Source: Campylobacterales bacterium
GTDB lineage: Bacteria; Campylobacterota; Campylobacteria; Campylobacterales; Sulfurimonadaceae
Reading direction: 5' to 3'
DNA length: 64,000 bases
Assembly: GCA_026390115.1 (NCBI GenBank)
Contig: JAPLGO010000024.1
Coordinates: 1-64,000 of the forward strand
Shown: positions 31,469 through 40,312 of the stretch, piece after piece
Position numbering within the stretch: position 1 is the stretch's first letter
Layout: every line of letters begins with the position of its first letter
The notes under the pieces: generated by a model
The model's input: only the letters and a program-made list of their open reading frames with translations
Database searches by the model: none
What the model was told of the DNA's origin: nothing
Position numbers and translations under genes: made by a program

Positions 31469-32468
31469 AAGCGATATTTGAAATGCCTAAAGAGTCATGA
31501 AATCCCATCATAATATTTGCGTTTACAACCGCCTGAGAGGAAGCCCCACGCATTAAGTTATCGATTGCACTTGAGATAAAAAGCATGTTGTTTTTTTGCT
31601 TGACATATATATCACAGAAGTTAGTACCCGCAACATTTTTCATGTCAACAGGATTTTTGCAAACTCGTACAAAAGGCTCATCCTTGTAATACTCTTTTAA
31701 AACATCCACAGCATCGAAAGTTCCATTTACCTGCAGATAAATAGATGAAATCATTCCTCGAGTCAGCGGCACCAAATGGGGTACAAAGTTTACCTCTTCA
31801 TTTGGAATATCTAGCTTTTGAGCAATCTCAGGGGCATGCCTGTGAGAGAATGGATTGTAGGCAAAAAGGTTGTCGTTTACATTCACAAAATGAGTCACAT
31901 CGCTAAGCTTTTTACCAGCTCCGCTCACTCCTGTTTTTGAATCAATTATAACCGGGGTATGTGCAACTCTAAATTTCATAAACGGCAACATCCCTAAAAT
32001 CGCAGAAGTTGGAAAACAGCCAGGATTTGCAACAAGAGAGGCACTCTTTAGCTCATCTCTAAACATCTCAGGAAGCCCGTAAACGGCACTTTTCAAGTTT
32101 TCCACATCAGTATGAGGGCAATAAAACTCTTCATAAACATCTTGAGGAAGTCTATAATCCGCCGACAAATCGACAACCTTTACCCCAGTTGCAATAAGCG
32201 GTTTTACAAAAGCCATGGCTGTCTGATGCGGAACTGCCAGAAAAACGAGTTCACACCTCTTTGCAACCCCATCCATGTCGGCTTTTTCTACGTCACACTC
32301 ATACACTTTTGCCAAAGATGGATGAAGCTCACTCAGTGTAGTTCCCCCCTCGGAGTTTGCAACATAGTTAAGATGAAATTTTGGGTGATTTATAAGAATT
32401 TTAACAAGTTCCAAGCCGGTGTATCCGCTTACACCGATAATTCCGACATTAATTGCACTCAAACACAA
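31458..32468 (-). CDS. argC: N-acetyl-gamma-glutamyl-phosphate reductase
   Basis: NVGIIGVSGYTGLELVKIL, VANPGCFPTSAILGMLPF, FSHRHAPEI. A TTG at about 32462 is an alternative start. Confidence 0.94.
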   Translation of the reverse strand: MCLSAINVGIIGVSGYTGLELVKILINHPKFHLNYVANSEGGTTLSELHPSLAKVYECDVEKADMDGVAKRCELVFLAVPHQTAMAFVKPLIATGVKVVDLSADYRLPQDVYEEFYCPHTDVENLKSAVYGLPEMFRDELKSASLVANPGCFPTSAILGMLPFMKFRVAHTPVIIDSKTGVSGAGKKLSDVTHFVNVNDNLFAYNPFSHRHAPEIAQKLDIPNEEVNFVPHLVPLTRGMISSIYLQVNGTFDAVDVLKEYYKDEPFVRVCKNPVDMKNVAGTNFCDIYVKQKNNMLFISSAIDNLMRGASSQAVVNANIMMGFHDSLGISNIAYVP

Positions 32469-32946
32469 TCTCCTGATATTTCACTTCGAGTATCTCATAC
32501 TCTTTTTCACCGTTTGGAAGTTTCGCTTTAAAATCATCGCCTTCTTCTCTTCCTAAAAGCTGCTTAGCCAAAGGAGAAGCGAACGAAATCAGCCCGATAT
32601 CAGGGTTGCTTTCACATCCGCCTACTATCACATAGGTTATCTCCTCATCCGTTTCCAAATCGCACAAAACTACAGTCGAACCAAAACTTACACGGGCATG
32701 TTCAAGCTCTGAGGGGTCAACTATCTGAGCAGAACCGATAATTTCAGCCAATTCAATGAGTCGTCCATCAATAAGCCTCTGCTGCTCTTTTGCGGCGTGA
32801 TATTCGGCATTCTCTTTTAGGTCACCATGTTCAAGCGCCTCTTCAATATCTTTCACTGTTTGCGGTCTTTTAACTTGTTTTAAATCTTTCATCTCAGCCT
32901 GCAGTTTCGCATAGCCAAAAACTGTCATAGGTTCAATTCTTTCCAT
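32449..32946 (-). CDS. greA: Transcription elongation factor GreA
   Basis: MTVFGYAKLQAEMKDLK..RPQTVKDIEEALEHGDLKENAEYHAAKEQQRLIDGRL. Confidence 0.94.
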   Translation of the reverse strand: MERIEPMTVFGYAKLQAEMKDLKQVKRPQTVKDIEEALEHGDLKENAEYHAAKEQQRLIDGRLIELAEIIGSAQIVDPSELEHARVSFGSTVVLCDLETDEEITYVIVGGCESNPDIGLISFASPLAKQLLGREEGDDFKAKLPNGEKEYEILEVKYQEIVFECN

Positions 32947-32981
32947 AATGATTCTCTTTTATTTAAATTTTTAGTGAGTGA

Positions 32982-33251
32982 TTATATCGAAAGTTGTTTT
33001 ATAGTTGGTTTCATGGTGGATAAATCAAAATTTATTATTTCACTGTCACACATAATTGTGATTACACACCCTTTTTTACTTACACTTCTTGGCATGTGGA
33101 CATTTTTTAAAAGCAAAATATTTTGATTTGTCATAGGGTCATTTGCGAAAAGTGTTTCCTCTTTTATAAAAAATACTCTTCCACCACCGCAGCCATCGCC
33201 GATTATACCTTCACAAACAAGCGGAGAACTCAAATCAAAACCATGGAACAT
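32982..33251 (-). CDS. Hypothetical protein
   Basis: Small ORF; MFHGFD start proposed to reduce overlap with the upstream ORF; no family recognised. Confidence 0.5.
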   Translation of the reverse strand: MFHGFDLSSPLVCEGIIGDGCGGGRVFFIKEETLFANDPMTNQNILLLKNVHMPRSVSKKGCVITIMCDSEIINFDLSTMKPTIKQLSI

Positions 33252-33615
33252 TTGTACAATCCTTTTTTGCTTCTTTGATAAACTCTGCAAAGTCAGTGCT
33301 GTTTTTGTCTAAATTTTGATAACTTTCAAAACTGTATTCTTTAAAAATTTTTTCATCAATGCATGTATTCACTGTTTGATTTGTGTCATGTTGACTTGTA
33401 GAGATAACTTTCAGTTTTTGCCCGTCACCCCACTCGAAATAACTGTTATAATAGGGTTGCAAAGTCCATACTGCAAAACCCAAAGTAAAAATTATGTTCG
33501 TTATATACTCTTTCTTTTTTGTCTCTCTGTATTTTTTTATGTCATAAGAGATAAGTATTAAAAAAATTATTTGTAACGATATATTGAACCAATCACTATC
33601 TAAAAAATCAAACAA
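33235..33615 (-). CDS. Hypothetical protein with N-terminal TM helices
   Basis: 126 aa; hydrophobic N-terminus; no family recognised. Confidence 0.5.
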   Translation of the reverse strand: MFDFLDSDWFNISLQIIFLILISYDIKKYRETKKKEYITNIIFTLGFAVWTLQPYYNSYFEWGDGQKLKVISTSQHDTNQTVNTCIDEKIFKEYSFESYQNLDKNSTDFAEFIKEAKKDCTNVPWF

Positions 33616-33624
33616 ACCACTCTC

Positions 33625-34263
33625 CTATTTCTCTCTTATTTTTTTAATCGTTTGGGCACACATGGCAAGCCCGAATGTAGCCGTTACACCCATAAAACTT
33701 CCCTTCTCTTTTGTAACCACCTCTTCGCTTGAAAAGATGGTGGTGTATTTTTTGTTGAAGCCTCGTTTTTTGAGTTCATATCTTATTTTGGAGCCGAATT
33801 TATCACCGTATGTTTTCCAGATATCTGCTACTTCTACTTTTGTCGGGTCTAATCTTTTTGCACTTCCAAAGGAGGAGATGAGCTTTTTGTAGCACTTTTG
33901 AGCGATAGCTAATTTTGCATTTCTGTCATCTATGGCATCTAACACCAAATCATATTCGTCAAAATCAAAGTCCCAAACCCACTGCTCATCTACTCTTACA
34001 TTTATAATTTTGAGATGTGGATAATGGGTTAGCAGCGCCTCAACCTTAAACTCGCCCTCATGCAGTTCAGACCACATCTGGCGATTCTGGTTTGTCACAT
34101 CGTAGGTGTCAAAGTCAACAATTGTTATGTCGGTTATTCCGCTACGCGTCAGACAATCAAGACAAAAACTTCCGACTCCCCCTACTCCTAAAAGTATCAC
34201 TTTCGCATTCTGTATTTTTAAAAAATCATCTTGCAAAAGCTGTTTTATACGCTCATATTTCAT
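33625..34263 (-). CDS. ThiF/E1-like protein, TcdA/CsdL-type
   Basis: KVILLGVGGVGSFCLDCLTRSGITDITIVDFDTYDVTNQNRQ, VLDAIDDRNAKLAI. Confidence 0.85.
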   Translation of the reverse strand: MKYERIKQLLQDDFLKIQNAKVILLGVGGVGSFCLDCLTRSGITDITIVDFDTYDVTNQNRQMWSELHEGEFKVEALLTHYPHLKIINVRVDEQWVWDFDFDEYDLVLDAIDDRNAKLAIAQKCYKKLISSFGSAKRLDPTKVEVADIWKTYGDKFGSKIRYELKKRGFNKKYTTIFSSEEVVTKEKGSFMGVTATFGLAMCAQTIKKIREK

Positions 34264-34267
34264 CCGC

Positions 34268-35053
34268 TTATTTCATCCACTCTTCAAGTGCATTGATACT
34301 TTTGTATGCACTCATGTCGAGATGAATCGGCGTTAAAGAGACAAATCCTGCTTCGATTGCTTCGTAATCGCTCATGTCGTGCGCAACATCTCTAGATTTA
34401 AACTCTAGCGGATGAAGCCCAAGCCAGTAGTGCTCCTCACCGCGTGGATTTCTGTGAAGATGTGCGTCATTTGCGTAGCATCTGTACCCTGCATAAGTCA
34501 CTTTCATCGGGGCAACCGTGAGTTCAGCAGGAATATTTACATTCAGAAACTCTCTGTGAGGAAGAGGAAACGAACCCTCTTTTATCTTCATAACAAGCTC
34601 TTTAATCGTGTTGCATGCAAGCGAAAAATCTCCATCAGGATTCGTAAAATCCATCACCTGACTAATCGCAATAGCAGGAACGCCATGCAAAACAGCCTCC
34701 ATAGCACCCGCACATGTTCCTGAGTAGGTAATATCCTCGCCCATGTTTGAGCCGCGGTTTATTCCGCTGACAAGTAAATCAGGCTTTTCCCCCTCAAACA
34801 TGGAGTGAAGTGCGAGATAAACACAGTCGCTCGGCGTACCGTCATCCAGTTTATAAAAATCATCTTCTACACATATAAAACGGAGCGGACGAACCAAAGT
34901 AAGCGAATGCCCGCATGCAGACTTCTCATTTGCGGGTGCTACTACGGTAACATCCACACCATTAATCTCTCTCAAAGCACTGACCAAATTTCGCAGTCCT
35001 TTCGCCTCATAACCATCATCGTTTGTCACTAAAATTTTATACCTCAATGGCAT
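34268..35053 (-). CDS. surE: 5'/3'-nucleotidase SurE
   Basis: ILVTNDDGYEAKGLRNL, DLLVSGINRGSNMGEDITYSGTCAGAMEA. Confidence 0.95.
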   Translation of the reverse strand: MPLRYKILVTNDDGYEAKGLRNLVSALREINGVDVTVVAPANEKSACGHSLTLVRPLRFICVEDDFYKLDDGTPSDCVYLALHSMFEGEKPDLLVSGINRGSNMGEDITYSGTCAGAMEAVLHGVPAIAISQVMDFTNPDGDFSLACNTIKELVMKIKEGSFPLPHREFLNVNIPAELTVAPMKVTYAGYRCYANDAHLHRNPRGEEHYWLGLHPLEFKSRDVAHDMSDYEAIEAGFVSLTPIHLDMSAYKSINALEEWMK

Positions 35054-35083
35054 CTCCTAACTTCTCTCATAGAAATAATTTTC

Positions 35084-36136
35084 TTAATATTGGTTATATA
35101 CTCGTTTTGCTTTTGGATATGCATATATTATCGCTCCGGCTGCTATACCCAATATGATGAGCCAAACGAACATTGCGAATGAACTCTCATCCTCTGCCTC
35201 TTCTTTTATCTTTTTAACAACTATTGTCTCTTCTTTTTTTGCACTTTCTACACTTTTTGTTGCAACTTTTGTCTCTGCAGCGACGGAATAACTACTCTCT
35301 TTTATTGCTTGATTTGTCATATTTATCTCTTTAACTAGAGGTGCTGTTATGTTTGTGTCCACTTTTATTGCCATGTTATTTGCATCTGTTTTTGTTACTG
35401 AAATATTTTTATTGTCAGCTTCTTTTTTAGTAGGAATGATTGCCGACATCCTTGCTGCCGCTACTTTAAGGCTTTGTTCTTCTTCTTTGGTTTGATTTGT
35501 TTTATTTATCACATCATATTTTCGACTGAATGCACTCTTAAATTTTGGCTGAACCAAATTCATGACCTCTTGATACACCTCTTGATTTTTTATTGGTTCT
35601 ATTATCAGAACAGTATAGTTGCCAAGAGGTCGCACATAAATTGCAAAATCATTTTTTGTTGCTAGAGTATTAAGTTTTTCGTACACCTCCTTTTTTTGGA
35701 ACATTTCTAACTCCTCAAGCGCCACCTCTTTTTTAGAGTAGGTTTTTAATATAACCTTCTTTGGGTATTGCGAACTTAATGATGCATAGACAGATGAAGT
35801 TTGCGCCACATTTTGTGATAATTCTTCAATATTTATTGCAGTGGCTTTGAGAAACTTTGGCATAATCAGTTTCAATGTCTCTTCCAATATATACTGATTT
35901 TTTATAGGTTCTGCAACCAAAAGATTCTTTTTTCCAGATGCTGTAACATGAATATCAAAATCATTCTCTTTAGAAATAAGTTCAAGTTTACTATAAATTT
36001 CATCACTCTTTAGTTTTTCAAATGCAGCATTCGCACTCTCCCTGTCTTTAAAACTATCAAAAACAATCTGCTTTGTATATGCCCCTAAAGAACTGCTTAT
36101 CAGTATGATTGTCACTGCTGTAAAAATAATTTTCAA
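35084..36136 (-). CDS. Hypothetical envelope protein: signal peptide, two internal repeats, C-terminal TM
   Basis: Repeat 1 (aa ~23-97) ends NLLVAEPIKNQYILEETLKLIMPKF; repeat 2 (aa ~127-200) ends TVLIIEPIKNQEVYQEVMNLVQPKF. C-terminal TM FVWLIILGIAAGAIIYAYP. Confidence 0.75.
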   Translation of the reverse strand: MKIIFTAVTIILISSSLGAYTKQIVFDSFKDRESANAAFEKLKSDEIYSKLELISKENDFDIHVTASGKKNLLVAEPIKNQYILEETLKLIMPKFLKATAINIEELSQNVAQTSSVYASLSSQYPKKVILKTYSKKEVALEELEMFQKKEVYEKLNTLATKNDFAIYVRPLGNYTVLIIEPIKNQEVYQEVMNLVQPKFKSAFSRKYDVINKTNQTKEEEQSLKVAAARMSAIIPTKKEADNKNISVTKTDANNMAIKVDTNITAPLVKEINMTNQAIKESSYSVAAETKVATKSVESAKKEETIVVKKIKEEAEDESSFAMFVWLIILGIAAGAIIYAYPKAKRVYNQY

Positions 36137-36230
36137 GCATACTTCCCAGAAATAAATTTTGAATTCATTATATTGTTTTAATTATAAATAAAATCTAAAA
36201 ATGAATAAAAAAATTAAACCCTTCTTAGAT

Positions 36231-36257
36231 TAAAAAAAAATTTTCTTTTTCCGATAA
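36231..36257 (+). promoter_or_regulatory. Sigma28 (FliA)-like promoter
   Basis: TAAA (36231-36234), exactly 15 nt, TCCGATAA (36250-36257; 7/8 to GCCGATAA), 27 nt before ATG 36284. Confidence 0.6.
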
Positions 36258-36283
36258 TATTGAAAATTACTACAAGGTATATT

Positions 36284-36808
36284 ATGAACACTTCCTACGG
36301 ATTGAATTCCTATACATCACACGATTTAAGCATAAGCATGAAAACATCGAGCAGCGATGTTATCAATATGGATTTTGCAAATAAAAAAGAGCTTTCTTTG
36401 TCGCATCAAGAGAGCAAAAATGCAACTAAAGATAACCTCTCTTTTTCTTCCATGCAATCATTTCAATTCTCTATGACGGGCAATGGAATAGATGAACAAG
36501 ACCAAAAAGAGATAGATGCTTTTATGAAAATTGCAAAACCGTTTGTTGATTCATTTTTAAAAGAGCTAGAGCAAGATGCGCCGCAAACTCCGGTTACAAA
36601 GCTGGCAAACAAAATAGCGGATATTTTTGCACCTATGAAAGAAAAAGATCAAAATACAAAAAATCAGGTAAAAACAGACATAGTAAAAATGTTTGACAAC
36701 TCAATGAATCAAAGCGATTCCATGAGTAAAATCTTTGAAGATGCAAAAAAATTATTAGAAAAAACTCTTCAAGAGTTTGATGATTACAACAAAAAACTAT
36801 ATGCCTGA
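36284..36808 (+). CDS. Hypothetical Ser/Lys-rich soluble protein, predicted sigma28-controlled
   Basis: ATG 36284 with ACAAGG RBS; MNTSYGLNSYTSHDLSISMKTSSSD...; the track start at TTG 36260 is less likely. Confidence 0.65.
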   Translation: MNTSYGLNSYTSHDLSISMKTSSSDVINMDFANKKELSLSHQESKNATKDNLSFSSMQSFQFSMTGNGIDEQDQKEIDAFMKIAKPFVDSFLKELEQDAPQTPVTKLANKIADIFAPMKEKDQNTKNQVKTDIVKMFDNSMNQSDSMSKIFEDAKKLLEKTLQEFDDYNKKLYA

Positions 36809-36842
36809 TTCTTTTTGGAATAGTATATGCTTGTAAAATTGT

Positions 36843-38015
36843 ATGAAATCACTAATATTGATAATTTTATTAAATGTAGCTATTTTAGCTTCATCGGCGT
36901 TTGATGTAGAGCAGGAATATGAACAGCTCAATGCGGGAATTGAAAAAATATCTCCTCTTCTCTCCGCAGAAGATAAAGTATCTCTTTATCTGTTAGTTCT
37001 CGCAACGCATGACAAAATAGCAACTGCTTATGCTCTAGGGGAGCATGGCGGTGATTCAGTAAAAGAGGTAGAGCAAGAGACATTAAAGCTCTTCTCCTTA
37101 ATAAAAATGAATAACGAGAAAATTAAGAAGAGTGACGTCGAAAATTTAGTAGAGCTCTACTCCCAGATGAATAAATATGGGTTGGAGTTTATTAAAAGCA
37201 ACTCAAACGAGTCCAACAACCCTCTTCCTATTTTTATATTTTTAGGTGCTGCAGCTCTTGCTCTAGGATTTGGTGTAAGTTATTTTTTCTTTAGAAATCA
37301 AAACACCCCTCTAATCAATAGCGATAAACAAAGCCGCAACATTAACGATATCTTTGCAAATCTGCCGGAAATGGACAAAACACAAAACAAAAACGAAAGC
37401 GACAACTCGGGAAAAGCAGAGAAGGAAGTCTCTTCTGCGCATGCAGAATCCCGTCATGTTGAAACTCCTATAAAAAGTAGTGAGGATGGAGATGCATTGG
37501 CGAATCTGCAAAAAGTGCATAATAATGTTTTAAATGAAGTGAAACATTTAGAACGCCTAAAAGCATCTTGGCATGAAGAGCAAAATAAAGCAAACGATGA
37601 ACTGAAAAAAGAGAAGAGAGCTCTCGAGCATGACATCCAAGAGCTTAAGAAAAAAACAGCAGAGTTGCAAGATTCACAAAAAACACTTATTAGTGAATCT
37701 CAAGAGAATTTACAAAATCTAGATAAACAACCCTACGAGAATGATGCTGAATTTAATGAAAAATTAATTTCTCTCAAACATAAAAGCCATAACATATTCC
37801 ATATATTGGATACTATCTCGGATATCGCAGAGCAGACAAATCTGCTTGCTCTCAATGCAGCCATAGAAGCAGCCAAAGCCGGTGAACATGGAAGAGGATT
37901 TGCAGTAGTAGCAGATGAAGTTAGAAATCTTGCAGAAAAAACCCAAGAGACACTGAGTGAAGCAAAAGTAAATATTTCAAGTGTCGTAGATGCAATTTCA
38001 AGTTTAAAAAGTTAA
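36843..38015 (+). CDS. Methyl-accepting chemotaxis-like protein with truncated signalling domain
   Basis: Signal/TM, central TM, coiled coil, then [47 protein letters not shown]; ends about 30 residues past the hairpin tip. Confidence 0.85.
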   Translation: MKSLILIILLNVAILASSAFDVEQEYEQLNAGIEKISPLLSAEDKVSLYLLVLATHDKIATAYALGEHGGDSVKEVEQETLKLFSLIKMNNEKIKKSDVENLVELYSQMNKYGLEFIKSNSNESNNPLPIFIFLGAAALALGFGVSYFFFRNQNTPLINSDKQSRNINDIFANLPEMDKTQNKNESDNSGKAEKEVSSAHAESRHVETPIKSSEDGDALANLQKVHNNVLNEVKHLERLKASWHEEQNKANDELKKEKRALEHDIQELKKKTAELQDSQKTLISESQENLQNLDKQPYENDAEFNEKLISLKHKSHNIFHILDTISDIAEQTNLLALNAAIEAAKAGEHGRGFAVVADEVRNLAEKTQETLSEAKVNISSVVDAISSLKS

Positions 38016-38029
38016 GAGTGTCTTAAAAC

Positions 38030-38059
38030 TTGACATTGCCTCTTCAATTAGTGTAAAAT
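38030..38059 (+). promoter_or_regulatory. Sigma70-type promoter upstream of rho
   Basis: TTGACA (38030-38035), 18 nt, TAAAAT (38054-38059); rho starts at 38150. Confidence 0.55.
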
Positions 38060-38149
38060 TGCGGCATCAAAACAGATATTTACATATCTCAATATCCTCT
38101 AATTTATGCGTTGTGCAAAAAAATCCCAATAAACTAAGGTAATTACTTA

Positions 38150-39517
38150 ATGAGTGAAAACAATTCACAAACAACTCCGACAACCCCAGCAACACCGACC
38201 CAACCACGCAAGACTACAAAGCCAAACAACAAAACTCGTTCACACACTCCCGTTAAAGGTGTAACCGTTGATGACCTTCGTGCAAAAACAATTGAAGAGT
38301 TAGTAACACTCGCAAATGAGCTTAATGTTGAACATCCAAATGAGTTAAAAAGACAAGATATTATCTTTGAAATTTTAAAGGCTCAAACAGAGCAAGGCGG
38401 CTTTATACTCTTTAGCGGCATTTTAGAAATCATGCAAGACGGCTATGGATTTATCCGTTCGATTGACAAAAGTTTTAACGAAAGTATAAACGATGCCTAT
38501 GTTTCCAACACTCAAATTAAAAGATTTGCACTTAGAAACGGGGATGTTGTTACAGGTCAAGTCCGCCCTCCAAAAGACCAAGAGAGATACTATGCACTTA
38601 TCAAAATAGAAGCCGTAAACGGCTTACCGCCCGAAGAGAGCAAAAAAAGACCTCTTTTTGAAAACTTAACACCTCTTTATCCACTAGAACAAATCAAATT
38701 AGAATACAGAGAAAAAGGGCTTATTGGTCGAATGATGGATCTATTCGCACCCATCGGCAAGGGGCAAAGGGGTCTGATTGTTGCCCCTCCAAGAAGCGGT
38801 AAAACTGAACTATTAAAAGAGATAGCCCACGGTATAACTGCAAATCATCCCGAGATTGATTTGATGGTTTTACTTGTAGATGAGAGACCTGAAGAGGTTA
38901 CCGACATGGAGAGAAGCGTTAAAGGTGATGTTTACAGCTCAACCTTTGACATGCCTGCAAAGAACCATGTTAAAGTTGCCGAAATGGTAATAGAAAAAGC
39001 AAAAAGACGCGTTGAGTTAGGAAAGGATGTAGTCATACTTCTTGACTCTATCACCCGTCTAGCGCGCGCTTACAACACAGTCACTCCTTCAAGCGGTAAA
39101 GTTCTCTCCGGCGGCGTGGATGCGAATGCGCTGCATAAGCCGAAGCGCTTTTTCGGAGCAGCGAGAAATATTGAGAATGGAGGAAGTTTGACAATTATTG
39201 CTACTGCCCTTGTCGATACCGGAAGCAAAATGGACGAAGTTATCTTTGAGGAGTTCAAAGGAACCGGAAACTCTGAAGTTGTACTCGACCGCAAAATTGC
39301 CGAAAGACGCATATTCCCTGCAATCGACATCTTAAAATCCGGAACAAGAAAAGATGAACTTCTTATCGGTTCGGATGTTCTGCAAAAAGTGTTTATCCTT
39401 CGTCAGATGATTCATAAGCAGGATAATGAGGTAGAAGCACTCAAATTTGTTTATACGACCATGGGTAAAAAAGCTACGAATGAAGAGTTCTTAGAAAGCA
39501 TGAATACGAACCAATAA
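38150..39517 (+). CDS. rho: Transcription termination factor Rho
   Basis: [68 protein letters not shown]. Confidence 0.97.
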   Translation: MSENNSQTTPTTPATPTQPRKTTKPNNKTRSHTPVKGVTVDDLRAKTIEELVTLANELNVEHPNELKRQDIIFEILKAQTEQGGFILFSGILEIMQDGYGFIRSIDKSFNESINDAYVSNTQIKRFALRNGDVVTGQVRPPKDQERYYALIKIEAVNGLPPEESKKRPLFENLTPLYPLEQIKLEYREKGLIGRMMDLFAPIGKGQRGLIVAPPRSGKTELLKEIAHGITANHPEIDLMVLLVDERPEEVTDMERSVKGDVYSSTFDMPAKNHVKVAEMVIEKAKRRVELGKDVVILLDSITRLARAYNTVTPSSGKVLSGGVDANALHKPKRFFGAARNIENGGSLTIIATALVDTGSKMDEVIFEEFKGTGNSEVVLDRKIAERRIFPAIDILKSGTRKDELLIGSDVLQKVFILRQMIHKQDNEVEALKFVYTTMGKKATNEEFLESMNTNQ

Positions 39518-39519
39518 CT

Positions 39520-40263
39520 ATGAAACTAGGGGTATTTGATAGCGGAATCGGCGGTTTAACTGTTGTAAAATCACTTTTAGAGCATGAACTTTTTGAAGAG
39601 ATTATCTACTTCGGAGACACAGCGCGTGTACCCTACGGAATTAAAGACAAAAATACTATCATCCGCTATGCCATAGAGGCGGTAGAGTTTTTCAAAAACT
39701 TTGAACTCGATCTCATCATAGTTGCATGTAACACCGTGAGTGCCTACGCTCTTGAAGAGATGCGGGAGAGTTCTGCATGCCCTGTTATCGGGGTTGTAGA
39801 GTCGGGTGTGCTTGCAACATCCAACGCAATTAAAGACAAAAATTCAAATATTCTCATACTCGGTACAAAAGCCACCGTAAACTCAAAAGCCTATGAGACA
39901 AGCCTCCATAAACAGGGCTTTGTCAACCTTCAAGCCAAGGCTACAGGGCTGTTTGTTCCTATGGTTGAAGAGGGAATTTATGAGGGTGAAATTTTAGATG
40001 CCACACTCAAACACTACTTTAAAGATTTAGAAACTCCCCATGCCATCATTCTCGGCTGTACGCACTTTCCTCTCATCTCAAACGCCATTCAAAACTATTT
40101 CGGCAAAGATACAATTTTGATCCACTCCGGAGAAGCTATTGTTGAGCATTTAGAAAAGGAGTTTACATTTGAAACAAAATATAAAAACCCGAAACTCAAA
40201 TTCTTCGCCTCAGAAAATCCGGAAGCACTCAGAAGCGTTGCAAAAATGTGGCTGAAAATATAG
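39520..40263 (+). CDS. murI: Glutamate racemase
   Basis: GVFDSGIGGLTVVKSL, YFGDTARVPYG, VACNTVSAYAL, LGCTHFPLI. Confidence 0.95.
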   Translation: MKLGVFDSGIGGLTVVKSLLEHELFEEIIYFGDTARVPYGIKDKNTIIRYAIEAVEFFKNFELDLIIVACNTVSAYALEEMRESSACPVIGVVESGVLATSNAIKDKNSNILILGTKATVNSKAYETSLHKQGFVNLQAKATGLFVPMVEEGIYEGEILDATLKHYFKDLETPHAIILGCTHFPLISNAIQNYFGKDTILIHSGEAIVEHLEKEFTFETKYKNPKLKFFASENPEALRSVAKMWLKI

Positions 40264-40312
40264 AGTAGTATAATGTAACTGTTTTGCAATAATGAAGTTA
40301 TAAAATTTTGCC

